NCBI GenBank assembly: GCA_946902985.2
Contig: OX336388.2
Coordinates: forward strand, 1,503,088,545-1,503,152,544
Source of the DNA: Meconema thalassinum
Lineage: Eukaryota > Arthropoda > Insecta > Orthoptera > Tettigoniidae
Reading direction: 5' to 3'
Length of the DNA stretch: 64,000 bases
Position numbers and translations under genes: made by a program. Numbering within the stretch: the first letter of the stretch is position 1; each line of letters starts with the position of its first letter. The notes under the pieces were generated by a model. That model saw only the letters and a list, made by a program, of their open reading frames with translations. It was not told the origin of the DNA and searched no databases. Shown in pieces: positions 55,201-57,289 of this stretch.

Positions 55201-55794
55201 ACATGGGGCTGAATGACCACAATGTCCAAGCCCCTCTAATGAAACAACAAAAATGAACGAATATGATTCGTACATTTACTTAATTCATGGGAATACAATA
55301 CAATGGATAATTATATGTTCTGCCATGTGCTATCGAGGCCATGTAGATGTTAACAACAGAGTGAAAATGGTGACTTGAGCAGGATTTGAACCAGTGACCT
55401 CTATTGCTGATTGACTGCTGAGCTATGGAGCCAGCACATTTTCTTTTGTTTATCCATGGTTCTTGCTAGAAAGTTAACAGTGCTGTTAAAGAAAATTTTA
55501 GAGTGATTTAAAAAAAATCCCACTGGGGTAGCCTTCTTTCCAATAAGTGTCGATTCAAGTATATTTGTCAGGTAATGTCACGAAATGACTTTCAGGTTGG
55601 CATATCTGGAAACTAGTGCAGCTACTGGACATAACGTCGCTCGAGCAGTCGATATGCTGTTGGATCGTGTGATGAAAAGAATGGAGACTGCTGTGGATCG
55701 TGCTATGCTGCCAGGTCGTCGTGGGCGCCCAAAATCTGGAGAAGAGGAGGTTGATACTCCATCTGTCTCCCATTCCTCGCCTTGCAGTTGCTGA
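4085..55794 (+). CDS. Rab27: Rab27-type small GTPase, five coding exons over 51.7 kb
   Basis: Joining five exons gives 639 nt, 212 residues plus stop, with no internal stop. Visible motifs are P-loop GDSGVGKT (13-20), switch I Thr38 followed by GIDFREKR, G3 WDTAGQE (64-70), G4 NKCD (124-127), G5 ETSAA (152-156) and a C-terminal CSC (210-212), the CxC double geranylgeranylation signal. The stretch [17 protein letters not shown] is characteristic of Rab27. Family knowledge: Rab27 on secretory lysosomes and dense-core or exosome-type vesicles recruits Slp/Slac2 effectors for docking and exocytosis. The start at 4085 gives an N-terminus ([12 protein letters not shown]) like other Rab27s. The loop between FREKR and the G3 strand is shorter than in vertebrate Rab27. 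G4 has Cys126 where Ser is common. All introns are GT-AG; phases are 0, 2, 0, 2. It is the only host gene in the window. Confidence 0.95.
4360..5382 (+). mobile_element. 5'-truncated RTE-like LINE, copy 1, with reverse transcriptase frame
   Basis: A single open frame to a stop at 5371-5373 encodes the C-terminal part of a reverse transcriptase. It has [20 protein letters not shown], catalytic FADDLMVWG, the thumb block [15 protein letters not shown], and the C-terminal [11 protein letters not shown] and [11 protein letters not shown] motifs. It ends in a GAT-rich tail, typical of RTE-like elements. The target duplication TGTGGATCCAGSTGCT occurs at 4344-4359 and 5383-5398 (15 of 16 identical). 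The 5' two thirds (endonuclease, RT fingers) are absent, so it was dead on arrival. The open frame suggests a fairly recent insertion. Confidence 0.9.
6104..6224. repeat. Foldback element, copy B (121 bp)
   Basis: It is a near-perfect inverted repeat: CGAAAGTTTGATGCTTTTCA at the left is matched by its complement at the right, and the centre is TCCCTAATCCTGGATTAGGG. The same leader TTTGAAGCCATTTTCAG occurs at about 6073-6089. Compared with copies A and C, the inner arms with the CTGATGA signature are missing, so this is the minimal form of the family. Confidence 0.85.
6950..7017 (+). CDS. Rab27: Rab27 coding exon 2 (residues 49-71)
   Basis: It is preceded by a T-run and the acceptor ttccttcaag, and followed by donor gtagta. 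It encodes [22 protein letters not shown] plus two bases of Arg71 (phase 2), covering interswitch and G3. It is only 68 bp, too short to show as an open reading frame of its own, and is identified by protein continuity with exons 1 and 3. Confidence 0.92.
9077..9273 (+). mobile_element. tRNA-derived SINE, family 1
   Basis: The head has an A-box-like TGGCTCAGCGG and a B-box GGGTTCGATTCCCGG, followed by a body ending ATTAACGGTCACGTTAAACT. It is flanked by an 11-bp target duplication AATAGCAATTT (9066-9076 and 9274-9284). The head is a pol III internal promoter; mobilisation would depend on a partner LINE. A second copy with the same body lies at 36022-36653. Confidence 0.9.
13143..13470 (+). 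mobile_element. tRNA-derived SINE, family 2
   Basis: The head GCCTCCGTGGCTTAGGCGGC with B-box GTGGTTCAAATCCCGG is followed by a long body of about 260 bp that includes CCTTGGCAGCCGGCACAG and GCCGCTAGATGGGGGC. The right end is set by a T-rich tract near 13465-13472. Clear target repeats were not found, so the boundaries are approximate. Confidence 0.8.
13658..14529 (-). mobile_element. Small non-autonomous Helitron (with a SINE inside)
   Basis: On the minus strand it starts TCTATAAACATATGATTG (at 14529) and ends CCGTTCGAAGAACGG, a 6-bp-stem hairpin, then CTTCTGCTAG at 13658. TC at the start, a short GC hairpin near the end and a terminal CTAG are Helitron hallmarks. The host bases are A before (complement of 14530) and T after (complement of 13657), the expected AT target with no duplication. 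Removing the 341-bp SINE leaves about 520 bp, far too short for a RepHel protein. The ORF-free body matches the repeats at 14885-16058. Confidence 0.85.
13884..14224 (-). mobile_element. tRNA-derived SINE, family 3, inserted in the Helitron
   Basis: The minus-strand head carries B-box GGTTCGAATCCCCCCG. The body ends GACACTCCCGGCACTAAAAG and an A tail (T-run at 13884-13899). An exact 12-bp target duplication ACATTGAGAAGT lies at 13872-13883 and 14225-14236. The last 100 bases or so (CGAACATGTCCTCGGACACT) are shared with the element at 36181-36610, which has a different head. Confidence 0.9.
14640..14705 (+). repeat. SINE/LINE 3' tail fragment
   Basis: AAGGGGCAGATGACCTCGTA followed by CCCTTTAAAACAACAATAAC resembles the GGGGCMGATAACCT..TTAGGCCCC tails at 3450 and 18078 and the reversed copy around 38690. 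It is a short relic; the rest of the element is not visible. Confidence 0.5.
14885..16058 (-). repeat. Helitron-related direct repeats
   Basis: Two copies of a unit of roughly 400 bp (14918-15303 and 15365-15757) share TAGACCTTCYGTACMACA, GACCCCCTTAAGCGCA, TTCCGTGATAACC and a GGCCTTAAAATKTRGTTTTC block. The right edge is a Helitron-type 5' end on the minus strand (TCTCTATCTCTATATATA at 16058, preceded by A), with a GACAGACAGACAGACA run at about 15922-15937. No CTAG hairpin end was found on the left of this block, so it looks like a truncated or internally duplicated relative of the element at 13658-14529. Confidence 0.65.
16859..17160 (+). mobile_element. LINE/SINE-type 3' untranslated segment
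   Basis: This non-coding segment (CCCAACTGAGTCCGGCATTG, GTCGACCTCCCTTGGTCAAC, CCCCGACGGTATTAGGGTAT) resembles a 3'-end segment I associate with dispersed arthropod LINEs; that is from memory and not checked. No coding part is attached upstream. It runs directly into the minisatellite at 17215-18030, and the usual tail appears only at 18078-18145. Confidence 0.5.
17215..18030 (+). repeat. Minisatellite, about 30-bp period
   Basis: More than 20 degenerate copies of a unit near TTGCATTTTGTAAGTATTTT followed by SAATYTMAA run head to tail for about 800 bases. Units vary by small indels and by GAATCTAAA versus CAATTTCAA versions. It is immediately followed by the tail ATTAGGGGCCGATAACCTAG and ATC repeats (18078-18145), so the array sits inside, and probably expanded within, the 3' region of a retroelement. 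Confidence 0.85.
18078..18145 (+). repeat. Retroelement 3' tail with ATC repeats
   Basis: TTAGGGGCCGATAACCTAGA then TGTTAGGCCCCTGAAAACAA and (ATC)n. The GGGGCC/GGCCCC pair can form a small hairpin just before the simple-repeat tail, as at 3450-3505. It is probably the recognition end of a LINE/SINE pair. Confidence 0.7.
19895..20009 (+). CDS. Rab27: Rab27 coding exon 3 (residues 71-109)
   Basis: The acceptor is tttctaatgtag and the donor gtatgc. It completes Arg71 and encodes [19 protein letters not shown] and onward to NWLDQLR, that is switch II and the alpha-2/beta-4 region. This run is almost diagnostic for Rab27. It ends in phase 0. Confidence 0.94.
20281..22184. mobile_element. Inverted-repeat DNA transposon, possibly piggyBac-like, non-autonomous
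   Basis: The left end has GAGGGCACGC and, further in, CGCGGAACTTTTCTCCGCG. The right end has both inverted (GCGTGCCCTC near 22168-22177; CGGAGAATAGTTCCGCA near 21974-21990). The right end is followed by TTAA (22185-22188) directly after GCGGG, which on the minus strand reads TTAACCCGCAAGAGGGCACG. That is the piggyBac arrangement of TTAA plus CCC. The left TTAA is not preserved. The middle contains a Tigger fragment (20895-21392) and an inner inverted pair (AACCTTTAACTGRTGA at about 20620 and 21890). No transposase of its own is visible. Confidence 0.55.
20895..21392 (+). pseudogene. Pogo/Tigger (jerky-like) transposase C-terminal fragment and 3' end
   Basis: A frame at 20949-21155 encodes [20 protein letters not shown] followed by [14 protein letters not shown], matching the C-terminal end of Tigger/jerky-type transposases (WMERQPE..TQLLTVKRIRDLAARKR-like). 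The element ends with the complement of CAGTAGAAACTCGATTTTAA at 21392, followed by TA. Such CAGT..ends with TA duplications are usual for pogo elements. The DNA-binding and catalytic parts are missing. Confidence 0.7.
22190..23690 (-). pseudogene. RTE-like LINE relic, reverse transcriptase in pieces
   Basis: Minus-strand fragments in order are 23549-23046 ([48 protein letters not shown]), 22916-22629 (catalytic [11 protein letters not shown] and FNYLGSVIS) and 22520-22320 ([32 protein letters not shown]). Together they span RT fingers to the C-terminal region. Frames differ and stops intervene, and the YASETW motif of intact relatives is changed. There is no endonuclease. Its 3' end abuts the inverted-repeat element ending at 22184. 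Confidence 0.85.
24488..24800 (-). pseudogene. Unclassified transposon-like protein fragment
   Basis: The minus-strand frame to 24490 contains [20 protein letters not shown], then a block ending [20 protein letters not shown]. The [11 protein letters not shown] motif looks like the catalytic-type CFDTTxxNTG seen in proteins of some insect repeats, but I cannot name the superfamily. The frame stops right after the motif. At 24768-24785 the flank ACTGGTGACACGTGAGTATG resembles the end motif of the piggyBac element at 35930-35958. Treat as a transposase fragment of unknown type. Confidence 0.4.
24964..26158 (-). mobile_element. 5'-truncated RNase H-bearing LINE
   Basis: Bounded by an exact 13-bp target duplication TATTACAATATAT (24951-24963 and 26159-26171). 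On the minus strand it begins inside the RT thumb/connection ([20 protein letters not shown]), runs through RNase H (25325-26113), and ends with a frame (24981-25346) carrying a Cys-rich end ([19 protein letters not shown]). The 3' tail is (AAC)-like, GAAACAACAAC. RNase H downstream of RT plus the [14 protein letters not shown] block places it with I-group LINEs. Confidence 0.9.
25325..26113 (-). CDS. RNase H domain of I-group LINE (262-aa frame)
   Basis: An open frame of 262 residues. The RNase H fold is visible with [17 protein letters not shown] (first Asp), [13 protein letters not shown] (Glu), [13 protein letters not shown] (second Asp) and [20 protein letters not shown] (His and last Asp). 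All four catalytic acidic residues are present, so the domain itself is not mutated. The frame is shifted relative to the downstream Cys-rich segment (24981-25346) at about 25325-25346. It would degrade RNA in RNA/DNA hybrids during retrotransposition, but this copy has no RT or endonuclease. Confidence 0.9.
   Translation of the reverse strand: MQLYTHNLPIEEEMKHQTANAYLSIQRLPQMTWIKKPVSSPNLKTQKDPLSLAKEYINKSNLQIKLEPLCMPVNPIEYIQVTTDLTLLEEVCKQGSSPQDLIQLALCTIEERYPSNQWLKIFTDGSQDKENRTGAGIHSSLFSLYFPVGQTKTNFDAEIRAISHGLPQLLGRNIDYQKCVIITDSKAAIQAISSNYKPQNKELKEIFSMIKTLQRLHKHISFQWIPSHVGIVGNEEADRLAKKVPHYNNLSVGLILCQQKGS
26439..27025. mobile_element. Left part of CCGTATTTA-type DNA transposon, split by the BEL element
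   Basis: It starts CCGAATTTACTCGGCTATAGG after TA (26437-26438) and matches the complete copy at 50330-51055. Its remaining right side resumes after the LTR element at 34533-34570, then breaks at the piggyBac relic. The two halves and the paralogue show exactly where the LTR element went in. Confidence 0.85.
27026..28607 (+). repeat. 5' LTR of BEL/Pao element (1582 bp)
   Basis: It starts TGGTTCGGCC and ends GGCCATTACA. Inside are two pairs of tandem direct repeats. One has a 58-bp period (27291-27334 and 27349-27392), each unit with a reversed CCAAT box (GTGATTGGCTGC). The other has a 113-bp period (about 27830-27915 and 27943-28028) with ACTATTGTGACAATACCG. These are likely promoter/enhancer units. 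The LTR is long for its class. Confidence 0.95.
28613..28630 (+). promoter_or_regulatory. Primer-binding site
   Basis: TGGTCCTCCGGGCCGGAT begins five bases after the 5' LTR. It starts with TGG, complementary to the CCA end of a tRNA. From memory it is closest to the 3' end of a Tyr tRNA (two differences), so tRNA-Tyr is the likely primer. The identity is not certain. Confidence 0.65.
28906..32904 (+). CDS. BEL/Pao gag-pol polyprotein with internal deletion (1332 aa)
   Basis: It starts at the first ATG of the leader. Domains in order: coiled-coil-like N-terminus (20-100), DUF1759-type Gag (128-300, [16 protein letters not shown]), zinc knuckles ([14 protein letters not shown] at 339-352; CYNC..H..C at 373-386), aspartic protease (LLDSASD near 460), reverse transcriptase (745-900, FAADLSKMY and YVDD near 868), start of RNase H ([18 protein letters not shown], 1046-1063), then suddenly integrase (from [11 protein letters not shown] near 1074; YSDNGTNF Asp near 1100 and GGIWEA Glu near 1154). 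Family pol regions are several hundred residues longer. Most of RNase H, the integrase zinc finger and the first catalytic Asp are missing, yet the frame stays open. It is therefore probably unable to integrate without a helper. Confidence 0.95.
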   Translation: MEDAQKRPLVRKRAVAKGMLTSQEKVISNFQDITEEQYQMLVLRKHKCEEIYKQYNEAQVALEDITDNIDEEIAERCDFEDKYFELLVKIKLHCDNFKKSNTTDSDNPLNNLQSAQFPTANVAAAHIKLPEIQIPQFSGDFTDWLNFRDSFKAIVIDNHALSDIVKFYYLNSSLSGEAKLLLKNITVSDDNFMVAWNLLTTRYNNIRLIAHNHVTKLFKPPAYGNDSVSLRAIIDHFVSHVNALEALDFNGVPLQDLLLSHFILELLDNDSIREWENHVDSGRIPTLQDLVSFLEKKCKVLEITEKNVSRPALHTAVTKLKAEGHSPQKPMLTTTKSRCIYCRSIDHQLSKCGTFIKLSSTAKWDFVRSRKLCYNCLRNFEPNHQCSKYSCNTCSRKHHTLLHYEPSSGTSNDASQAHANVVNTSCSNVARDNQFSRTLLPTAKLNILAGNGVRVPVTALLDSASDCNLISSHLIKKLRLHTKPMKVHIRGVGQNQSTATVVADVNVFACATNWSAKLECLVVPNIALELPAAGFDTSEWNIPSHIDLADPDFNCTKSIDLVLGAEYFFDLLCPGKIIPVGDLPIIQNTSVGWVFSGKLPSASTSQPSHVVSALTLSRPHVEQQLEAFWNVEEVETPVLSVDESICEEHFVATTTRKEDGRFVVRFPRKVDSEPLGASRYATLNRFHSLERRLARNPELRLEYTEFMHEYLALNHMQVAPHPTDGEVYYIPHHPVFKPHSTSTKLRVVFDASMATTSGCSLNDTLLVGPVIQQDLFSILLRFRTHLIAFAADLSKMYRQILVDHKDRDLQRIFWRDSPSDPMVEYQLNTVTYGTAPASFLATRVLKELALTDGTAFPAATQIVLNDFYVDDCISGCDSEHDALILYDELTLLLRLGGFELCKWSSNSMTLLDNIPLDHQEKQQLRSFGDGEETVARTLGLYWQPIDDLLRIQSPIVNCDTSITFTKRSFLSIVASIFDPLGLVSPIVVACKILFQDLWIHKLGWDDPLPMEITQAWLNIYSNLPAISEISTPRLIKPASEIKSMQLHGFCDSSQQAYGACLYLLSIDTYGVVTSLSSHAFVVAFTRFCSRRGVPAQVYSDNGTNFQGAQSDLADLGSLLSSADFQSVVQDSTSSLLIQWHFIPPSSPHFGGIWEANIKSLKSHLIRIMKAQVLTYEELTTLVVQIEVILNSRPISPMTEDPTDLCYLSPGHFLVGRPLNALPIPDASEVPINRLSRWQLLLQIMTSLWRKWSTDHLLSLQQRRKWNRMSPNLEVGTLVLIMDDNVSPTYWRLGRILEVHCGKDGLVRVVSLHTTSGLLKRPIVKVSPLLPQN
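32957..34532 (+). repeat. 3' LTR of BEL/Pao element (1576 bp)
   Basis: Same sequence as the 5' LTR except that it lacks six bases (AGAATAGTGGG against the 5' LTR's CTCTTG-containing version, near 34498) and has at least one substitution. Upstream (32905-32956) there is no convincing polypurine tract; the closest is GTGCGGGCAA. Confidence 0.95.
34533..34570. mobile_element. Right-hand remnant of the CCGTATTTA-type transposon
   Basis: These 38 bases (ATGACGGACAGGACTCTC onward) match 50928-50965 of the complete copy and start with the LTR element's target duplication. The match stops at 34570, where piggyBac transposase sequence begins. The host transposon had either landed in, or been broken into, the piggyBac before or after the LTR insertion. 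Confidence 0.8.
34571..35954 (-). pseudogene. piggyBac-like transposon with broken transposase
   Basis: The 5' terminus on the minus strand is TTAA (35955-35958) plus CCCTCAACGCGACACGTGAG, a typical piggyBac end. The transposase reads from 35566 (acidic N-terminus with TDSDSENH) through 35250-34996 ([40 protein letters not shown]) to 34789-34580 ([25 protein letters not shown]). Frames change several times. The first catalytic Asp region is recognisable, while the segments around the others are damaged. The 3' part and 3' TIR are lost at the junction with the CCGTATTTA transposon. Confidence 0.85.
36022..36653 (+). mobile_element. tRNA-derived SINE, family 1, interrupted by another SINE
   Basis: Same family as 9077-9273 (head GGGCGTGGTGGTTCAGCGAT, B-box GGGTTCAATTCCCGG; body ends GCGCGATTAACGGTCACGTT). 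An exact 11-bp duplication GAACTATAATT lies at 36011-36021 and 36654-36664. The body is split at CGTGCGATT (36180) by a minus-strand SINE and resumes at 36611. Confidence 0.9.
36181..36610 (-). mobile_element. SINE nested inside a SINE (family 3 tail, different head)
   Basis: The minus-strand head TGGCGTAGTCGGTAGCATGC with B-box-like CGGATTCAAACCCGA begins near 36608. The 3' 100 bases match the tail of the SINE at 13884-14224. Flanks G(T/C)GCGATT at 36173-36180 and 36611-36618 are the target duplication. In the middle, AAGTTCCAACTTTCACCACT and an inverted partner (about 36302-36360) form a small hairpin. Confidence 0.8.
38517..38679. mobile_element. piggyBac-type MITE (163 bp)
   Basis: TTAA (38513-38516) then CCTTTACACTGCTAGGCC at the left; AATATTAGCAGTGGAAAGG then TTAA (38680-38683) at the right. 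The TIR is about 15 bp with two mismatches. The interior folds again around CGATATCTC/GAGATATC. It sits in the TTAA of a reversed SINE/LINE tail: with the MITE removed, the flanks join as ..TTGTTTTAAGGGGCAGAAC.. like the tail at 14640-14705. Confidence 0.8.
39090..39236 (+). mobile_element. RTE-like LINE, 3'-end fragment
   Basis: About 147 bases matching the last 150 of the copy at 51645-52592 (GGGTGGAAGAAGGCGTGAAG to GTGGCTGGAAACTGTGCA) followed by a decayed GAT tail. It is a strongly 5'-truncated insertion of the same family. Confidence 0.85.
39688..40045 (-). pseudogene. LINE C-terminal fragment with (TAA)n tail
   Basis: The minus-strand frame includes [20 protein letters not shown] and [19 protein letters not shown] (the latter across a frame change near 39815). 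This resembles the extreme C-terminus of RTE-type LINEs. The element then continues as AAGTTAATAATAATAATAAT, a simple-repeat 3' tail. It belongs to a different LINE subfamily from the GAT-tailed copies. Confidence 0.65.
40985..41300 (+). mobile_element. tRNA-derived SINE, family 4
   Basis: The head GCCGGCCCCGTGGTGTTGGG with TAGCATGCCTGCCTCTCACC and B-box GGGTTCGATTCCCGG. The body includes GGGCTAAAACGGGGTACACT and GTAGTGCCAGGGGTTTTATT. No clear target duplication was found; T-rich sequence precedes the head. Confidence 0.8.
41526..41659. repeat. 67-bp tandem duplication
   Basis: TCTTGATAACACTCCCAATT and the following 47 bases occur twice in a row (41526-41592 and 41593-41659) with few differences. 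There is no coding content and no sign of a mobile element; it is probably a recent local slip duplication. Confidence 0.85.
42153..42966. repeat. Foldback element, copy C (814 bp, arms about 310 bp)
   Basis: The left arm 42153-42461 and right arm about 42650-42966 are reverse complements nearly throughout (for example TGATAGATAYACGGAGTTTG left, its complement right; TTTAGTGCTTTTCAGTCG at the outer edge). The loop, about 42462-42649, is unique. The leader GGGGTTTGAAGCCATTTTT lies at 42111-42129. Each arm carries CTGATRATGATCGCTTGACG followed by ATYGAAAC (minus 42242-42269; plus 42833-42860). The right edge joins the 3' end of the LINE at 42967. Confidence 0.9.
45047..46856 (-). mobile_element. 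5'-truncated Penelope-like element (1810 bp)
   Basis: An exact 12-bp target duplication TTGATGTCTGCA (45035-45046 and 46857-46868) interrupts the LINE endonuclease/linker at ADIN. The minus strand begins inside RT ([20 protein letters not shown] at about 46808-46749) and carries RT plus GIY-YIG endonuclease (46705-45731). A 680-bp 3' region follows with a CTGATGA..GAAAC signature (45145-45179). RT plus GIY-YIG is diagnostic of Penelope-like elements. Confidence 0.93.
45731..46705 (-). CDS. Penelope reverse transcriptase (C-terminal) and GIY-YIG endonuclease, 324-aa frame
   Basis: It starts at the catalytic RYVDDVFV box (residues 9-16), then [10 protein letters not shown] and [20 protein letters not shown] (RT thumb region). 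It ends in a GIY-YIG nuclease from about residue 208 ([38 protein letters not shown]). The frame upstream continues one base out of register, broken exactly at a run of nine A (plus-strand 46687-46695). This is either a real homopolymer frameshift or a sequencing error. The nuclease would nick target DNA for priming. The N-terminal half of the RT is absent. Confidence 0.9.
   Translation of the reverse strand: MTGYFFLDRYVDDVFVILDETILNIEGLVHKLNSLDKNIQFTSESAVNNKINFLDITVSRINNRLTYKIFRKPTQTHTTIRQDSNHPGNQKKAAFQSMINRALSLPLDEASLSEELKIIKQVAKINGFVPQIVNNIINKIKNKPVTHLTPEQKEPPKYAVFTYFNKSYSISNILKKCGLKIAYKTTNTNKDILFNTNKLNHTNKFNKSGIYKWKCTKYETNYYGQTGRSFATRYGEHFNALKYNKFSAMANHMKDSKHEFTNINKDMSILHLAKKGITMNILEEIEIDFAQRTDPLTNINEINFENNNVLYETLTNYRVKYKPP
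47742..47945 (+). mobile_element. tRNA-derived SINE, family 5
   Basis: The head GGTTGCGTGGCTCAGCGGTA with B-box-like CTGGATTGAATCCCGGC. The body CATTTGAGGGTGTGCAAATG, GAGCCGTGTCAGTAGATTTA, CTTTAAAGATCCCCTTCGGG and GGCACCCCGGCG. A second, reversed copy is at 60374-60562. The B-box has TTGAATC in place of the usual TTCGAATC, so it is probably weak. Confidence 0.85.
49367..49479 (+). CDS. Rab27: Rab27 coding exon 4 (residues 110-147)
   Basis: The acceptor is tttgttctttag and the donor gtaaat. It encodes [20 protein letters not shown], containing the G4 guanine-specificity motif, and on to MADRYG, ending in phase 2 (GG of Gly147). Intron 3 before it is about 29.4 kb and filled with transposons. 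Confidence 0.94.
50330..51055. mobile_element. CCGTATTTA-type DNA transposon, complete non-autonomous copy (726 bp)
   Basis: The ends are CCGTATTTATTCGGCTATAG and the complement of CCTATAGCCGAGTAAACACG, flanked by TA (50328-50329 and 51056-51057). TA duplication and CCGTATTT-like ends suggest the pogo/Tigger side of the Tc1/mariner group. An inner pair of GGGGTACTATA motifs lies at both ends. It encodes no protein. It matches 26439-27025 plus 34533-34570 along its length and is the intact version of the site hit by the BEL element. Confidence 0.8.
51645..52592 (+). mobile_element. 5'-truncated RTE-like LINE, copy 2, with open RT frame
   Basis: An open frame of about 309 residues (to 52576) has [20 protein letters not shown], catalytic [35 protein letters not shown] and [11 protein letters not shown], and ends [12 protein letters not shown] (GAT)n tail follows. 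An exact 12-bp target duplication GTAAGCTTGTTA lies at 51633-51644 and 52593-52604. It is the same family as 4360-5382 and 39090-39236, truncated at a similar point within RT. The intact frame indicates recent insertion. Confidence 0.93.
52853..53961 (-). pseudogene. hAT-like transposase relic with BED finger, split by a MITE
   Basis: From the right, minus strand: [20 protein letters not shown] with a BED-type finger (C..C then H....H, about 53925-53815), a linker to about 53775, then the MITE, then [20 protein letters not shown] (53380 down), DESTL, and 53227-52853 with [20 protein letters not shown] (catalytic Asp), [38 protein letters not shown] (second Asp) and [12 protein letters not shown]. 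This is the order of hAT transposases. Several stops are present and the C-terminal dimerisation part with the last Glu is missing. Confidence 0.85.
53387..53770. mobile_element. MITE with 35-bp perfect terminal inverted repeats (384 bp)
   Basis: Both ends read CGCACCCCCGCTGGAAGACT then GCCACAAGTCAAAAA inward, identical over 35 bases. The flanks are AGTT (53383-53386 and 53771-53774), a 4-bp duplication. There is no coding capacity. Four-bp duplications occur in Chapaev-type (CMC) elements among others, so the superfamily is not decided. It lies inside the hAT transposase relic and is therefore younger than it. Confidence 0.88.
54209..54416 (+). mobile_element. tRNA-derived SINE, family 6
   Basis: The head GGAGCGTGATGGCGCAGTGG with A-box-like TGGCGCAGTGG and B-box GGGTTCGAATCCCGG. 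The body includes GCGTCAGGAAGGGCATCCCT and GGCTCCGGCGACCCCAATTA. A 15-bp exact target duplication AGTGTTATTTCACAA lies at 54194-54208 and 54417-54431. It is the best preserved SINE head in the window. Confidence 0.93.
54950..55250 (+). mobile_element. Degenerate SINE related to family 3
   Basis: GTGGGTTCAATTCTCACCTC (B-box-like) then TGGAAGTGGTTTTCCATGGT, GGTGATTGCTGGGATGGTTC and CTAACTTAAGGCCATGACCA, comparable to the minus-strand body at 13884-14224 (GGTTTCCCATCTTCCTTCCA, GGTTGGTCCCTAACTATAGG). The end near CCCCTCTAATGAAACAACAA is tail-like. The A-box region is decayed. Confidence 0.6.
55365..55440 (-). mobile_element. tRNA-like SINE head, decayed
   Basis: The minus strand reads GCTGGCTCCATAGCTCAGCA and TCACTGGTTCAAATCCTGC, an A-box/B-box pair at tRNA spacing. 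No acceptor stem closes and no intact body follows, so it is a SINE head relic, not a tRNA gene. Confidence 0.5.
55596..55794 (+). CDS. Rab27: Rab27 coding exon 5 with stop (residues 147-212)
   Basis: The acceptor is atgactttcag. It encodes [20 protein letters not shown] (G5), helix alpha-5 with [13 protein letters not shown], then a basic-to-acidic hypervariable tail rich in Arg, Gly, Glu and Ser that ends PCSC-stop. The last three residues form the CxC prenylation motif. No single poly(A) signal downstream can be chosen with confidence, so the 3' UTR end is unknown. Confidence 0.94.
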
Positions 55795-57289
55795 TTACCG
55801 AATGATGACAAGACCTTGGTTTCAAACACTGGATGTGGACGACTGATGAGCATGCAGGAAAGTTATACGTACTTAAGTGTTCCAAACCAGGAACATTTAT
55901 CTTTTGTAAAATAGCTGGACTTTGAAATTCTAAATTCAAGTGTCAGTATTATGCTGGTTTAGCAACGTGCATGGTTATTACATTTTATACCTAATTATTA
56001 CACGTTTTTGAAGTATTTTCAATTCATATTCTGTATCAGGAATACTCGAAACTATAGTGCTACTATGAGTAATCATTGTTGTAGTCATGCGAGGTTAAAG
56101 AGTTTTAGAAACTACATATTTGTAGTTTAGGCTTGTTATGTGGGTATAACATTGCTGACACTTTTTGATTTATTTTGAAGGAATCTCTTCTTGTCTGTTA
56201 TATAACTGTCAGTATTAATTTTCATTCTTGTAATACAGTGAGTCCTTTGCTTGATGTCATCCCAATTAACATGTTCTAGAGTCCCATTTTACTGTTGCAG
56301 TTATTTTGTTTCAATATAACACTGGGGAGTGTGATAATTTGGTATTCATGATAAATGTAAAACTTTTGGAAACTTAATTGTGCAGAAAACACAAATCTCG
56401 TGAACAATATCAGGAATTAATGCATTTTATATTCATGAACAATTGAGGTGATGGGTGCAATACCAACTTAAGTCCGAAAACACTGTTTTGAGAAAATCAC
56501 TTCCAAAGTTTTAAATACTGTAAATATCTGAGTTTTTCATTTATGGCTATCTTAATTTATACGTGTAATTTAAAGACAGTCATCAACAATATTTCCATTT
56601 CACTGTGATTTTAAATTTTAATGTTCTTAAATACTTAGATTTAAATGTGAGTTTACTTAAGTTGATATTGCATAGATTGACAATTGAAACCTTAAATTAC
56701 CATTTATAGGCAGTAGAATTGTTCAAAATATGGAAAAATAGCAACCCTGTACTGAATAAGTATACTTTTATAATAACACTAGCAGGTACATGCGGCTTCG
56801 CTCGCAATGAAGACAATGGGGACAATGCATTATTGCTGATAATTGGTCTATTCTATTACAGCAATCTCTGCTACAGGTGGATCCATTCTTAATTCTGAAA
56901 ATTCTGATACTTAGAGTATATTGATATGAGCAGCAAAGTGGGAATTTTCATAGAGTTGAGAAAGTCTGCAGGGTATGACGTTACCTTATGTGAACATATT
57001 TGAAAATTACGTTTTTGTTTTTGCCATCTTCTGCTGAGACATAACGATTTTGTTGTCTGGATACTCGTGAATACACCACATTCAGTTGCCCGTGGGAAAA
57101 ACTGGTTTCATCTAAATGTACACCTGCTGTAAGTGCGTGTCATTGCGCTTTGTTAATAATAATTGCGAATACTGTTTGAAGAGGGAACTGCATTCTTGCA
57201 CACTGGAATGGCAAATCGGAATGATCAGAATATGGAGAATTAAAGGTATTTTTCCTTAAGCTATTCATGGTGTACTTTTCCCACAATTA

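Larger units (their letters stand above)
49480..55595 (+). other. Rab27: Rab27 intron 4
   Basis: A 6.1-kb intron with the elements listed separately. Stretches with nothing recognised are 49480-50327, 51058-51632, 52605-52852, 53962-54193 and 54432-54944. Overlapping open frames at 49956-50310 have no domain I recognise. Confidence 0.8.
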
